Notes: generated by a model not told the origin, from the sequence alone. 64,000 nucleotides of DNA from Lathyrus oleraceus (GCF_024323335.1 NC_066581.1:295688536-295752535), one strand, 5' to 3'. Counted from the first letter of the stretch, positions 24,001 to 36,615 are shown. Made by a program: numbers and translations.

Positions 24001-24376
24001 TCAATGGTAGCTTGTGCACCACAATATCGGTATCCAACCCTGGCATATCTTGATAAGACCAGGTGAAGATATCAACATATTCTTTCAACAATGCTACCAT
24101 TCTGCTCTTGACACTCGCCTTCAAAGCAGCCCCGATTTTCACTTCTTTTCTGACCTCGTCGGTACCCAGATTCACAACCTCTACCTGTTCCTCGTGTGGC
24201 TGAATCACCTTCTCCTCTTGTTTCAACAACCTGGCTAATTCCTCTGGCAGTTCACAATCTTCTTCGCCTTCTTCTTCGGCATGATAGATCGGATTGTCGA
24301 AATCATATGAGGGTGTAACAGGATTGTTATCAACGAGATCCGGCGAATGATCGCATCTGCATGAATGTTGATTCAT
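21063..24376 (-). pseudogene. Ogre pol: RT, RNase H, archaeal-type RNase H, integrase (right unit, broken)
   Basis: RT reads through FMDGFSGYNQIKM and YVDD as in the left unit. UGA at 22946-22948 is in the same codon as the left unit's stop. Just after it, 187 bases of the RNase H/linker region are missing (junction near 22885, short CAA-type homology at the edges). This shifts the frame and removes most of the link to the second RNase H. The archaeal-type RNase H (LMFDGAVNVNGSG) and integrase then run open to the stop. Unlike the left unit, integrase keeps all three acidic residues (GIDMIG, TDNGSN, NGAVEAANK with Glu at 21612-21614) and the HHCC region. This is therefore the better-preserved integrase but the worse RNase H. 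Confidence 0.95.
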
Positions 24377-24617
24377 GCATTGCTTTAGAACCGGAGTGAA
24401 ACAAATTAAAAGGAAAATGAAAACATTGCCATTTTTATTTTGTTTTAAACTGCAAAAATAAATGAAAAACAGGGAACACCGCTTTTAATTGAAAAACACC
24501 CTTTTATTTATGATGCAAATATTGCAAAATGAAACATGAGGTGGCCCTTACAATGAACCATTACGTTTCGGGCAAAACGTAAGGCTTCCATGCAAATAAA
24601 ATTGAAAACAGAAAATA
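24377..24617 (-). other. Non-coding gap between protease and RT, candidate Ogre intron (right unit)
   Basis: Same 241-bp length as in the left unit and practically identical, including the TTTTTGCAG acceptor-like run. The stable length fits a spliced spacer but is also expected from recent duplication. Confidence 0.55.
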
Positions 24618-27600
24618 TTACTCTTCAAGTAGAGTGACAGTGATGATCTTTTCGGCCTTCCAGTTCTGGACTTCCATTCCTGGTACGCACGGTTTTATCC
24701 ATTGATCCATCTCGCAGTCACTGTCAACTTCTTCACCCACCATACAGACGTGATATAGATCCAGCATTCCAGCACTGGTGAATGTGAATGACGGACGACG
24801 TCCTCTACCTTGTCCAGACGAGCCTCGGCCCGGCTGATAACCCACTCCGAATCTATCCTTCTTGGCGGTGATGTCCATCATCTTTCCCCAACCAGGAGCT
24901 TCCCCACTCTTCACCACCTCAGCGGCCTGCTTATACGAAGAAATGGACGGCTTCTCCTCTTCTTTGGCAAAAAGAGCATTCTCCACCTTGACGGTTTCGA
25001 ATGCTTGACTCGGCGTTTCCCATATCTCACTGTCCATTTCAACATACTTGAACGATGATAGGTGACTGACGAAGATGTCTTCTTCCCCATAGACTGTGAC
25101 GACCTGCCCGTCCCAGATGTACTTCAGCTTCTGGTGCAAAGTCGAAGTCACTGCCCCAGCAGCATGAATCCATGGGCGACCCAACAGGCAACTGTATGTC
25201 GGCTGAATATCCATGACATAAAATACCGACTTGAACACCTCGGGCCCGATCTTCACCGGGAGCTCCACTTCCCCAAACACTGCCCTCTTCGAACCGTCGA
25301 AAGCTCTCACTATCAGGTCAGTGGGCGTCAAGATCAACCCTTCACAGTTCAGCTTCGCCAAGGCTTTCTTTGGCAACACATTTAAAGATGAGCCAATATC
25401 AACCAACACGTGCGAGAGCACGGCTCCTTTACATTCCATAGCAATGTGTAAGGCTCTATTATGATTCCTCTCATCCACAGTTAGATCTAAATCAATGAAA
25501 CCCAACCCATGACTGGCATTGACATTTGACACCACCGTCTCTAACTGATTGATTGTGATCTCTTGGGGAACATAGGCTCTCTTTAGTATCTTCAATAAAG
25601 CCTCCCTATGTCCCTCGGAGCTTAGCAACAACGACAAGATTGAGATCTTGGATGGAGTCTGCTGCAAATGGTCAACAAGCTTGTACTCTGACTTCTTGAT
25701 GATTCTCAGAAATTCTTCAGCTTCATCATCAAGTTCTTTCTCTGACCCACCAGGCGCCGGTGTCACCACAGGAGTACCTTCATTTACCACTTGTTTCCCT
25801 CTTGCCCTGGCTAAAGCCTCGGCCTTATCTTTCTTTTCTCTCTCTCCATCCCCACTCCTCAAGGCGTCTGGTGCAAACAACCTTCCACTGCGAGTGAACC
25901 CACTAGGTCCGGCATTATCCACCTTTGAAACGGTGGTTTCACTTGCAGCCTGATCCTCCAACTTCTCCCCATTACAATATACTTCTCCACCATAATGCCA
26001 TGGCACGGCGTCATCTTTGTCATAAGGAATCGGCCCAGGTACCGTGATAGTAACTGGAGCCGCCTCTGCCAGCGTTGACAAATCAACCGGGTCAAAATAG
26101 ATGGTTATGGTGGAGACATCTTCCTTCCCCAAATCAACCTTCTCAAATCTGAGGCTTCCCTCATCCATCAGCCTCTGGACAACCTCCCTTAGCAACACAC
26201 ACCCATCAGGAGCAACAGTGCACGCAACACAGCAGTTATCACAGCCCGGAAAGACCCCATTCTTCAACAGTTGTCTTTTGACCTCAGCCAGCGGAGTCTT
26301 CAACTGATCCACATTCAACAGCCCAGTTCTTCTACCATCTTCAGAAATTGCATTCACCCCCATTTGACCATGCGCAGGCATGGGATTAGCATTCACATTT
26401 GGAGATGGTGCAAAGTTGATTGCCTTAGAATCCACCAAGTCCTGGACCACATGTTTAAAAGCCTTACAGTTTTCTACATTGTGTCCAGGGGCACCTGAGT
26501 GGAATTCGCACTTGGCGTTCTCATCAAAACTGGCCGGCCTCTGATCAGGTCTCAACGGTGCCAACGTCCTCAACTGGACCAACCCCAAGTCTTTCAGCTT
26601 CTTTAACAAGAATGAATAGGTCACAGGTGGTCTATCGAATTGACGATCATTCATTCGTCCTCTTACCTGGTACCCGGCCCTCTGCGGTCTCTGTTGAAAT
26701 GGATGAAGTTGTTGCTGCGGTTGTGGCTGTTGCTGTTGTTGTGCAGGCTGATTATCAGCAGGAATGGTTACCGCAGCAGTGTGCTGGTAGTACGATCCCT
26801 ACTCTGCCCTCTTTGGGTATACACAGCGCTGGTATCACCCTCCTTCTTTCTTTGACCATTCCCAAAGGGCTTCTTCGATCCAAACGACGAAGCATTACCC
26901 TGTATCTTCCCCAGCTTCAACCAACTTTCAATTCTTTCTCCAGCCACCACTATATTAGCAAAGTTGGTAACCGGGCAACCAACCATCCTTTCTGCAAATG
27001 TCCCCTGAAGGGTACCCATAAACAGATCAGACATTTCTCTATCCACCAACGGAGGTTGAACTCTGGCAGCTAGCTCCCTCCACCTCTGTGCATATTCTTT
27101 AAACCCTTCACTAGGCTTCTGAGACATACCCTGCAATTGGGTACGGCTAGGAGCCATATCAACGTTGAATTGGTACTGTTTAAAGAATGCATCTCCAAGA
27201 TCTTGCCAGCTTTTAATGTCAGAAGACTTCAGCTTGGTGTACCATTCCAAGGACCCTCCAGACAGACTGTCCTGGAAGAAGTACCTCCATAGCTTCTGGT
27301 CCATTGTATAAGCAGAAATCTTACGGACGAAAGCCTGGAGGTGAGTTTCCGGGCAAGAACTCCCATTATACTTGTCAAACGCAGGCGCTTTGAACTTTTG
27401 TGGGATCACAATCCCCTCAACCAGCCCCATGTTAGACATATTAACAACCCCCGGAGTAGCATAGCTTTCAAGAGCCCTTATTTTCTCCGCCAGCACTTGA
27501 ATCTCCTTGTTTGGTGGTTGGACACCGTACTGCCCAAACTGTTCATTCAACATGGAGAACTGATCTGCTTCTCTGTCTTCCTCTCTATCCTCTTCAGCCC

Positions 27601-27925
27601 CGAAGAAAGGAGGAAACAGACTGTCCTTCATATTGTTACCCATCGGACCTGGTCTACCACTTGTGGCAGCACCAAAACCCCCAGCATTATTAGTCACTAC
27701 ACCAACAGTTATCCTCTTTCTGAGGTCGCCTCCATCCCTGGAACCACCAAGACCGTGATTGGAGACCCCTTCTAAATTAACACCACTATTAGCAGCTGAA
27801 GCCCGCTCGAGCTTCTCCACCTTATCAGCAAGTGCTTTCTGCCCCACGGCAAACCCTTGCATGACATTGATCAGTTCATTCATTTTCTCCTTCAGCTCAA
27901 GAAAATCTGCGTTGGGTAGATCCAT
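24618..27925 (-). pseudogene. Ogre gag-protease polyprotein (right unit, frameshifted)
   Basis: Start chosen at 27925 (MDLPNADFLELKEKMNEL). The gag core (SLEWYTKL, SWQDLGDAFFKQYQ) is intact. One missing A near 26792 shifts the frame after RGQSRDR and ends gag at 26768. The protein resumes in the correct frame and stays open through the CEFHSGAPGHNVENC knuckle and protease to 24618, including the two codons that are stops in the left unit. The protease motif is VLVDIGSSLNVLP: Ile in place of Thr/Ser is shared with the left unit, while the following Ser is kept here. Only one frame break separates this copy from a full gag-protease frame of about 1100 residues. Confidence 0.93.
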
Positions 27926-28453
27926 CAGCCTAGGTGTGTTGCGTCTGGTAAAGTATCTGTGTGGACGGGTTGTGTGCAAGGGAATGACTCTACGCGCACG
28001 AGCAATGATTCGTGTAACAATCAAACACGTTAGAAACTGACACCTGCAAAATAGAAGACAAGTTATCATGATTCATGCATGAATGCAATGTCCATCCATA
28101 TGAGGAACACTCTGTCTTTCGATCCTGGCTTTATCGAGACAGATAATAATCCAGCAGCAACCTTCTGACATTCATCGTCTGATTTATACAGAGCAGAAAG
28201 TTATGATTTAGAAAAGATATCACCCACTCATGTATGTGCTATGTGCGTGAAGAAATGGCAAAGCAAATAAAGCTTGAATACCAATCACTGAATGAAAATA
28301 ACCATTGTATATCAAAAGTGCACCATATGTGCGAGAGTCATACATCAAGTCTGATACAAATCAAATACAATTCTCCAGTAATAGAAAGAAAATACAAACG
28401 AATGACTTCCGCCAACAGGCCTGACGGTAATCCACACAAATGATAACAAGAGA
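27926..28453 (-). other. Spacer between ORF1 and gag (right unit)
   Basis: Nothing recognisable; counterpart of 10345-10872. Confidence 0.5.
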
Positions 28454-30187
28454 CTACACTGAAGAAGGCCCCACAGAAGGCTCCGCATCATCTACCATCT
28501 TGGTAAACTTCACAGCAAACCTGAGTTCAGTATTCTCCTGCTGCAGTCTTCCTATCTCCTTCTGGTGAATCTTCATCTGTCGGAAATAATGATCCCTCTC
28601 AACAAGATAATGATCTCTTTCAGCAATGATCTTCACGTTCTCTGCTTCCTTAATCTTCAGCTTTGCCTCCCACTCGGCGATAAGGGTTCTGACTCTGTTG
28701 TCCCTCTGATCCCTCACAAGGATTTGTATCCTCTTCTCACCTTCGATGACCTTCGAAGCTCTAGCCAACCTCTCCTTGGCGACGTCATGCTCCTTCGTGG
28801 ATGACTCCAAAGCTTGGCTGACCTTGCGGTAATAAGCGGTGTCTATCTCAAAGCGCTTCACCTCAATTGCATGTCTCTTATCCTGATCTTCTATTCTCCC
28901 TTTGATTTCCTGATTAGCCATCTGAATTCTAGCAACACTCATCTCCAACTCAGTCTTCTCTGCTTGCAGCTGATCTCTGGCTTTCTTCATCTCAAGGAAC
29001 TCTTCCATGCTGATAGAAGAACGTGGCCCCTCAATCAAAGGACACCAAGGATCACCTCCAGGAAATGGTAGATGTGTGAGCTCAATCCTCTTCCTAAGCC
29101 AATCATCAAACGGAGGAAAAGACCTGCTATTAACCTTGCCAAAAGGAACCTTGCCCTTTCTCTGAATGTCACGCCACTCCTCAGACACTTGCCTCAACCT
29201 TGTCTGATTGCCCTCAATTGGGAAATAGAAAGACTCCTGAATCTCTCGTCCAAGAGGAGGACCCTCCACAGCAAATCCCATCTGTCTCCTAAGAAGCACC
29301 GGGTTGTAATTAATGCAACCTTGAACTCCTATAAGAGGTACATTGGGAAGACTCCCACAACTGTAAATGAAATCTCGTCCAGCCATACCATTATGAGTCC
29401 AAGCTATGTCATTGGCTCGCAAACCCATCAACCTGACTGACCACTTGACAGTAGGGTCAAGAAAAGCAAAGGCACCTCTGGAAGGCAAATACCCCATGAA
29501 CCATTTGTACAACAGCTGAGCACAACATCAGATCAATCCACCACGCCGCTTCTCGTTCCGATTATGGACCGAGTAATAAACATCCCCAACCAGAGTAGGA
29601 ATGGGATTCCTCTGCATAAACAACCTGATGGCATTAATGTCCACAAAGTTCTTCTGATTAGGGAACATGATGATTCCATAGATACTCACAGCAATCAAAG
29701 CACAAACGGTCCTCCAATTACCCAAAACAGCATGCTCCTTGGCTTTAGCCTCCAAGAAACTCAGATGAAAACCGGGTAACTTTCCTTTCTCCTTCAAACC
29801 CCCCTTGGTCACCTCCGGGCTCAAATAAAGAGCACGAGAAATCTCAACAGCATCAGGTTCCCCCTTAGTGACATAGAATGGAATCTGATCTCTGATCTGG
29901 ATACCCAGGATGCTAGCATAGTCCTCCATCAAAGGTCCCAACAAGTAATCCGGGAAGACAAAACATCTCAAACCAGGGTCATAAAATTGGAGAAGAGTAT
30001 GGATGGCGCTCCTATCACTGTCTGTGAGCCTGAAAACCAACTTCAGAATACCACCGTAAATCTCACGGAACAACCCCACATGGTCAGGTATAATCAGTGC
30101 TATCATATCTCTCAGCACACCAATCTCTGGGTCGAGGAAACTGTAAACAACATCGTCCTTCAAACCGGTCCTCATGTCTGGCCCCAA
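28454..30187 (-). pseudogene. Ogre accessory ORF1 (right unit, one internal UGA)
   Basis: The same ~577-residue protein as in the left unit. The first 219 codons (MGPDMRTGLKDDVVYSFLDP onward) end at UGA 29528-29530 after RRGGLI; the following CCAQ and 352 codons from 29512 stay open to 28454. The second half reaches its natural end (QQENTELRFAVKF, then VGPSSV) because it lacks the left unit's extra stop. The coiled-coil-like tail from about residue 400 is complete. Function is unknown. Apart from the single UGA this is an intact reading frame, which makes that codon worth attention. Confidence 0.86.
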
Positions 30188-31210
30188 AGAAGTCTCTCAA
30201 CCAGGATCTCAATCAAGAATGTCCCCTGCATATGGATAAACATGTGTTAGATGCAGATAAATGCAAAATGTGAATGATGCTGATATATGAATGCAATGCA
30301 CTGTGCCATCCTCCAAGTCATCTGATCATCAACTGTACAGAAGCCCCAGTCTCTGAACTGATCACAACCATCTGAGGTACTGAGTAACCACAAATCCGAC
30401 TTGGGGTTCCGAAATAAACGGAACGGAAGATACATATCCATCATCACCAGAGATCCTCTGAACAGATAACCACAAGACCCTCTGAACCAGCCCAGGGAAT
30501 CCTGAAATAAACGGATCCCCACTGATAAATACCATGGACAGAACTCCGGCGTCTCAGAAATAAATCCATAAATCTGACTTATAAATAGGACTCTGATCAA
30601 AAACTGACCATTAGTCACCATCAAAGTCACCATCAGGACATGCATCTGTAAGAATCAACCCTCCCCTCACAGGTGAATTCTAATCAAGTCATCCTAAGGC
30701 GGATAATGGTCTTGACAATCGGGCAAAGATACTCAACGGGTTTGCCCTTTCGGGTGTGCCGCTTCAGCTCTCTTAAAATCGTCTAAACCAAAGATCCGGG
30801 AAAGATCGGTCACCGAAGTCAATAGCTCAAATGAAGTGACTCAACCAAAGTGGATACTCCACAAAGGAAAAGCTCCCTCAAAAGAACCTCGTCCGACTTG
30901 TGGTATGTCACGTCGCCCAAAACATGTTGACCTAACATGAGAGGCAACATGAGACCACACTAATCCTAGGTGTATACTCGGGCCTGGGTTTTAGCCCCAC
31001 TCAGAACACCCACCCCAAATCATAGGACCCAACCTGTATAGAATCAGCACGATGATAACATGATGCATGCGAACATTTATGCAAATATATACACAACATA
31101 ATAATCATAAATGCAATAAATAGAGCAGCACAAGCAACCTAAACTATCCTAGAGAACGCTAGGAGTGACTCGCTTAGGGAAGATGGACCAGCAAGAGGTC
31201 AACTTCGAGG
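30188..31210 (-). other. 5' leader of the Ogre element (right unit)
   Basis: No gene supported; counterpart of the left leader with few substitutions. Confidence 0.6.
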
Positions 31211-31228
31211 TCCCCAACAGAGTCACCA
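31211..31228 (-). promoter_or_regulatory. Primer-binding site, tRNA-Arg type, mutated (right unit)
   Basis: The minus strand reads TGGTGACTCTGTTGGGGA, two C-to-T changes from the left unit's site. One change sits in a former CpG and the other in CTG, both cytosine contexts methylated in plant transposons. The position two bases inside the LTR end is unchanged. Confidence 0.85.
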
Positions 31229-31716
31229 GCTGTCGCATCCGCGAAAAACAATCGGTGGGAAAAGCAAAACAACAGAGCCGCCACCGTGCGTTATTTATCC
31301 CAAAAGAGGGAAAGGAAACGCTCGAAGTAAACCTGGAAAGGAAATGGTCTTACTACCGGAGATTGCAAGGATCGGGAGTCGGTTACGCAAGGGGAAGGTA
31401 TTAGCACCCCTCACGTCCGTCGTACTCGACGGGATCCACGCTCAAAAGAATAGAATAAGGTTGCTGATAAAAAACTGCTCAAAGAATGCACACACACTGG
31501 AATAAGCACACAGGCGAAGGAAGACGGAGGAAGGTGACTCGGCAGGATGTCGCATCCTGGGCCTACGTAGTTTGTCAGAAACAAACATCAGAGTCGACGT
31601 AGTTCGGGGAAAATGGGCAACGGGCTCGCTAGGATATCGCATCCCATGCCTACGTATCTCATCTGGAATGAGAATCAGAGCTATCGTAGTTCAGCTAACA
31701 CACGCCGAAACAAAAC

Positions 31717-31948
31717 CAACACAGGAAACCGACTGCCAATCGCTGGACTTACGTCAGACTCCACACAAACAGGCAAACCTGGAAACCGAATGCCAATCGC
31801 TGGACTTACATCAGACTCCGAACCAACAAAACACACACAGGAAACCAACTGCCAATCGCTGGGCTTACGTCAGACTCCAAACAAAGAAGCAAACACAGGA
31901 AACCAACTGTCAATCGCTGGACTTATGTCAGACTCCAACACACACAAA
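31717..31948 (-). repeat. Four tandem 55-60-bp repeats inside the right LTR
   Basis: Same four copies of the 'ccaatcgctggactta' unit as in the shared LTR, with individual substitutions such as 'acgtcag' for 'atgtcag' in the first copy. Confidence 0.83.
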
Positions 31949-34644
31949 GGGGTTGAAAAAGAAAAAAAGGCGCCCAGAGAGATCATCTCATCTCCTGCCT
32001 ACGTACCTCATCTGGTATGAGGATCAGGGCGACGTAGTTCCCCTACGCAGGGAAAGAACTTATATCCTAACCAGATACAAAGGGAGACACAAACTACTAG
32101 GGAGACTACGACTCGAGCCTAGAAGTTGTCATGCATAAGATCCCTATGTTAAGGTTTCTATCTAACTTGCACAGGAAGCAAGCTAACCTAAACAGCACAG
32201 GCAAATACGTACAAGCACAAAAAGCAAGCACACACACTATATGCATACAATTGGGCTCATACAAGGCTAGGCTGCATAAGCAAGCCAACTGGAATGGGGT
32301 GTGGTTAGCTCTTAACCCTAACATTGAGAGTTAGGGTGAAGCAGATGAAATGGGAAGTGAGGGTAAGACCTCACAGCTCTTATCCCTGGCCTGGGAGAGC
32401 TTCAGACAAATGAAAGTGTGGGAGTTCAGAATGGAGGAACTCTTCTCCACATGACTGACACAACATGATCTTGGGTTATTATCCACAATGCATCAACACA
32501 ATGGTGTGAGCAAGGTGATTGACACAACTGAATAGCAGGAGATGGATTACACATCTCTTTTATCTTCCAATTGCCTCCTAAGAGATCTTTACCTGCTTCG
32601 CACAAATTTAAACATTCACAAGCATTGCCTCTTAAGGAGGGCTTCAGACAGGTGCCTGCCCACATAACAGGACAGGTCTTCCAGACTACATGAAGTCAGA
32701 GAGTTATACCTTGGTGGTAAGCAAACCACAAGCCAAGCAAAAGCAAGTTCAAAAGAACTCAAAGCAACTTAGGTACCTGTGAAAAATCTAAACCAATCAG
32801 TTCAACTGTACAGACAAACAATCAACAAGCAATAACAAATAGACAGACAATGTTCACAATGTGCAAGCCACAAGGCAAACTCAAATGAGTTAGCATCAAC
32901 CTACAAAACACACAAATGTTAGTAATCAAGAGCAAACATCAATGCTCAAATGTGGAAGCATCATCAACTAAGGACTTGGATGTCTAAACCTGAAACCAAA
33001 GCTCAACTGTAAGTCACAAACCACTAGGGTAAAGCCTAGGGTCAAAAGAGGGTCAAACATTCAAAACAGAACATGAAATTTAACATGAATCATCTTCAAT
33101 CACATCTTGAAACATTCCAAAAGGTCTCATATCAATATCATTAACCAAAAGCATTTCATGATCAATTGAAGTTCAAGGCAATTTTAAAGCTCAAATGTGA
33201 CCAACCAGAATGAAAAATCTCAATTAAATCAGAAATGATTTAAATAATTCCAACAAAATTCATGAGCAATCACAACATCCATAACATGCATCACACAAAA
33301 AATCAGGGCAATTGGAGATCATTTGGCATGGTAAAAACATCATTCAAATTGAACACCAAAAGGTGTGACACAAATTGTCACACCAACTTAACATGATCAT
33401 AAAACAGAAATTACAATTGATAAAAATACCATATCAACACCACAATGTCAAGCAATGTGTCTAGTTTCACCATGCAAATTTTCAGAACCATTGGATCAAA
33501 GACCAGCATTTCACAAATGTATAAGCATGGCAAGGTCAAAATAGCATACATGTTCAAACATCCTAGCACAAAAAATAATCCAGTCAAGCACAACTTTGAA
33601 GTTAATGATCAAAAAATAATAGACAAGATAAGGATCACAATGCAAAAAATTGCGATGAATTTGGATGAGTTTTCAAATTGATATGAATTTTCTAAGATGA
33701 GAAAAATTAAAAAATGCATGTCAAGCATGGTATGGAAATATGGAGGGAAAGGAGAAAATACAATGAAGCATTTGAAAAATATGGCACGGCTGGGAATCGA
33801 ATTAGGTGACAATTCAAATATGCGCGCCTTGGACAAAACGACACCGTTTGGACCCTTAAACCCTAACGCGCGCTCATGCATGGATTTAAAAATCCGCAGG
33901 TAATCCACATGAACTCGTGGCAAAATCCGCAACAAAACCTATGCGTTTCCTGGCTAAATTCGCAGGAAAACTGGAAACGCATGAACATGATGAAGATCAT
34001 GAAGATCTTCATCTGGAAATTTCCAGATTCAAAAAAATGTTCCAGAAGTGAAAATCAAGCATAGCATCGTGTAGTGCCTTCAACATACATCAATAATCCA
34101 CCAACATTTCATGCAAAAACAATCAAACACGCATGGATCGAAGAGAAGAAAATTCAACATCAAAACTTTAATCAATCGTATCTCACTCAAAACAGCACCA
34201 ATTTGCACGATTCAAAGCTCAAATTCATCAGCATAACAAGATCTATAATATCATGGCAAGGAAAATAAAAAATAAGAGAGTTGATTTGTAACCTCTTGAA
34301 GAGCAGATCTGGAATTGGATGGATTCAAGGCTTGTAATAGCTTCAATGTTCCTCTAGGATGCTTGTACAAGTGATTGGAAGAGAAAATGGAGCTTAATTG
34401 TGCACGAATCCACCAAAACTTTGAATCACCATTGTTACTTCAAGCTTCAAGAATGCTTCAATGTGGCTCTGTTTGCTTCAATTCCACGTGCAATCTTGCT
34501 CAAGAACACCTCAGGAACAAGAATCAAGCAAGAGAAAGTGCTTGAATGTGAAGAATTTGGAAGAAAATTTTGAGAGAAAAATTTGAGAGTTTTGGATCTA
34601 GATCTGAAAGTTGTTGTTAATGCTGAAAACAGTTAGGTTTATGC

Positions 34645-34651
34645 TTATATA
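34645..34651 (-). promoter_or_regulatory. Candidate TATA box of the right Ogre LTR
   Basis: Minus-strand GGATATATAAGC, identical to the shared LTR at 17078-17084. As the outermost 5' LTR of the array, this would be the copy driving transcription of the right unit. Confidence 0.55.
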
Positions 34652-35897
34652 TCCAATGCTAATCATGCTCTAATCAGTTTTAGCTCAAATGCAAATGGAA
34701 TTAGCAAGTTATGGAGTGTAAGTGCAAATTGGGTTTTCACCTCTATGCATGAAATGCATGCATGAACAGTGCACGAATTCCTTTTAATTTCACTTAAAAT
34801 TCAATTTTGGAGCCAATGGCAATAGCAAAATGTTCAAATAATGCACCAAATTTAAATCTCATGTTTTCCCTCCAAAAATCCAATGAATTATCCAATGCTC
34901 ATATAAATGTAATTTGTGCAATGCAATGCATGGTTTGGAAGCTAGAGGTCAAAAGGAGAAGAATGCAAAAAGAGCCATCCATTTTGGAGTTTTGGTTGAG
35001 AAGTTATGTCCATTTGAATCTTCAAGTACACTTTGCCATGTTTTGATCATATCTCCTTAACCACACATGAGAAATTGATGATCTTGGACTTTTTGGAAAT
35101 GGGAGAGAAAGATCTACAACTTTCATGTTGGACAAAATTTCATTTGAAGCTTTCTTGATGATGTAATCTTGAGTTGAATTTGGTCCAAAATCTTTCCATT
35201 TTTGGAAAGTTCAAATTACAGGTCACTTGCTATTTTTGGAAAGTCTTGATCTGACTTCAAATTCTTCAATGTTGATGTTTGAGATGTCATATGAGACTTG
35301 TTTGGACATGAATGAGGTATCTCTGACCACTTCCCACCTCCAAATCCACAGTTGACTTGGCAGTTGACATACAGTTGACTTGATCATGCACAGATGATTT
35401 TGAGCCTCAACCACTTGATGCAATGGCTCAAAAAATAAAACCCTAGCTTACACAAGCTCCACATAATAACCATATGATGATCTCCTTCTTTAGAAAGACC
35501 TCATCTCCTTGAGAAACCCTACCTATTAGAATGCAACTGATTAGGGTTGATCAGAGGTCAAAACCCTAATCCCAAAGCACATGATCAGGCACAATGAACC
35601 TCTTGGTGATGATAAAACCATGATGATGGTGATATACTCTGGCAAATAAAATAACACTCATCCTCCTTGAGGAACCAATAAACCCTAATTGAAGCACAAA
35701 CCCTCAGATGGCTAGGGATCAATTCATGAGACTCTCAAGCTAGAATCTTTTAACCTCTCTATCTTCTGAGCAAGACTTAGGAGGATGACTTGCTTATTTC
35801 ACATGATATACAAAGATGTAATGCCTAATGTCCTAAAAATGAGATGCAATATGCTAAGCTAGTCCCAAGAGAGGAGGGAAAATTTTGAGGTGTTACA

Positions 35898-36580
35898 CCA
35901 GGCATGAGGTACAGGTTTGAGACCATAAAGAGACTTCTTGAGAAGACACACATGCTCAAGATACTATGGATCACGAAATCCAGGAGGCTGGTGCATATGC
36001 ACGGTTTCATCAAGGTTTCCATGCAAAAAAAGGCATTCTTGACATCTAGTTGATGGAGACATCATGACTTGGATAATGCAATGCTAAGTACCATACGAAT
36101 AGTGGCCGGTTTGACGACAGGGCTAAAAGTTTCACCGCAATCTATATCTCATTGTTGATTAGCATTGTTACTTGTAAAAGGAGCTTTGTATCGCTCAAAA
36201 GAACCATCAGATTTCTTCTTGTGCTTGAAAACCCACAAACTTCGAATAACATTAGCATTAGAGGGACGAGGAACTAATTCTCACGTCTTACTTTCAATAA
36301 GAGCATCATATTCGTCTTTCATGGCCATTTTTCAATTATGATCATTTAATGCATCAATGGGATTTGTAGCTAAATGAGAGATAAGTTTGTGGGTGGATGT
36401 ATGTAGGTTGAAAAGTTTACGGGGATAAACAATTTCATGTTGTGCTTGGGTTGTGATTTAAGGTGAATGATGTGAAGGAGGAGAATGGGTGGCTGAATAG
36501 GTGATCTGTGTAGATGAGGTCATTGTTTGGGAGGGAGAAGGTGTTTGAGTCGTGGTTGCAGATTGTTGGGCTAAGGGGGT
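35898..36580 (-). pseudogene. Ty1/copia reverse transcriptase fragment, insertion target of the Ogre array
   Basis: Read on the minus strand, the segment encodes MKDEYDALIES, ELVPRPSNANVIRSLWVFK, ETFSPVVKPATIRMVL, LDVKNAFLHGNLDE and finally LKKSLYGLKPVPHAW, the well-known start of the copia RT. It stops at the LTR edge in the middle of the YGLKQAPRAW-type motif. In-frame stops replace Trp after ESKT and interrupt the stretch before DIDCGETFS. The Pro/Ser/Thr-rich linker that usually precedes RT (SPSQTMTSSTQITYSATHSP) lies at 36480-36580. The RT is decayed and was evidently cut by the Ogre insertion; the remainder should lie beyond the left side of the window. Confidence 0.88.
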
Positions 36581-36584
36581 TATT

Positions 36585-36615
<31 letters not shown>

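Larger units (their letters stand above)
1..35897 (-). mobile_element. Tandem Ogre-type (Ty3/gypsy, Tat clade) retrotransposon array, three LTRs and two internal regions
   Basis: Two near-identical internal regions (564-13650 and 18331-31230) alternate with LTRs ending at 563, 18330 and 35897, all transcribed right to left. One internal region plus two LTRs would be about 22.4 kb, matching the known size of legume Ogre elements. The gene order ORF1, gag-protease, gap, RT-RNase H-second RNase H-integrase, the tRNA-Arg-type primer site and the 4.7-kb LTRs are all Ogre hallmarks. Neighbouring elements share one LTR rather than each having its own pair, so this is not two independent insertions side by side. 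The leftmost LTR runs off the window. Both units carry disabling mutations. Confidence 0.93.
31231..35897 (-). repeat. Complete Ogre LTR, 5' LTR of the array (4667 bp)
   Basis: Runs from TGTCGCATCC beside the primer site to GTGTTACA at 35897, where array sequence stops and a Ty1/copia fragment begins. It is 13 bp shorter than the shared LTR, mainly through loss of one copy of a 14-base repeat near 34565. Differences from the shared LTR are scattered single bases at about the 1% level by eye. Confidence 0.93.
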
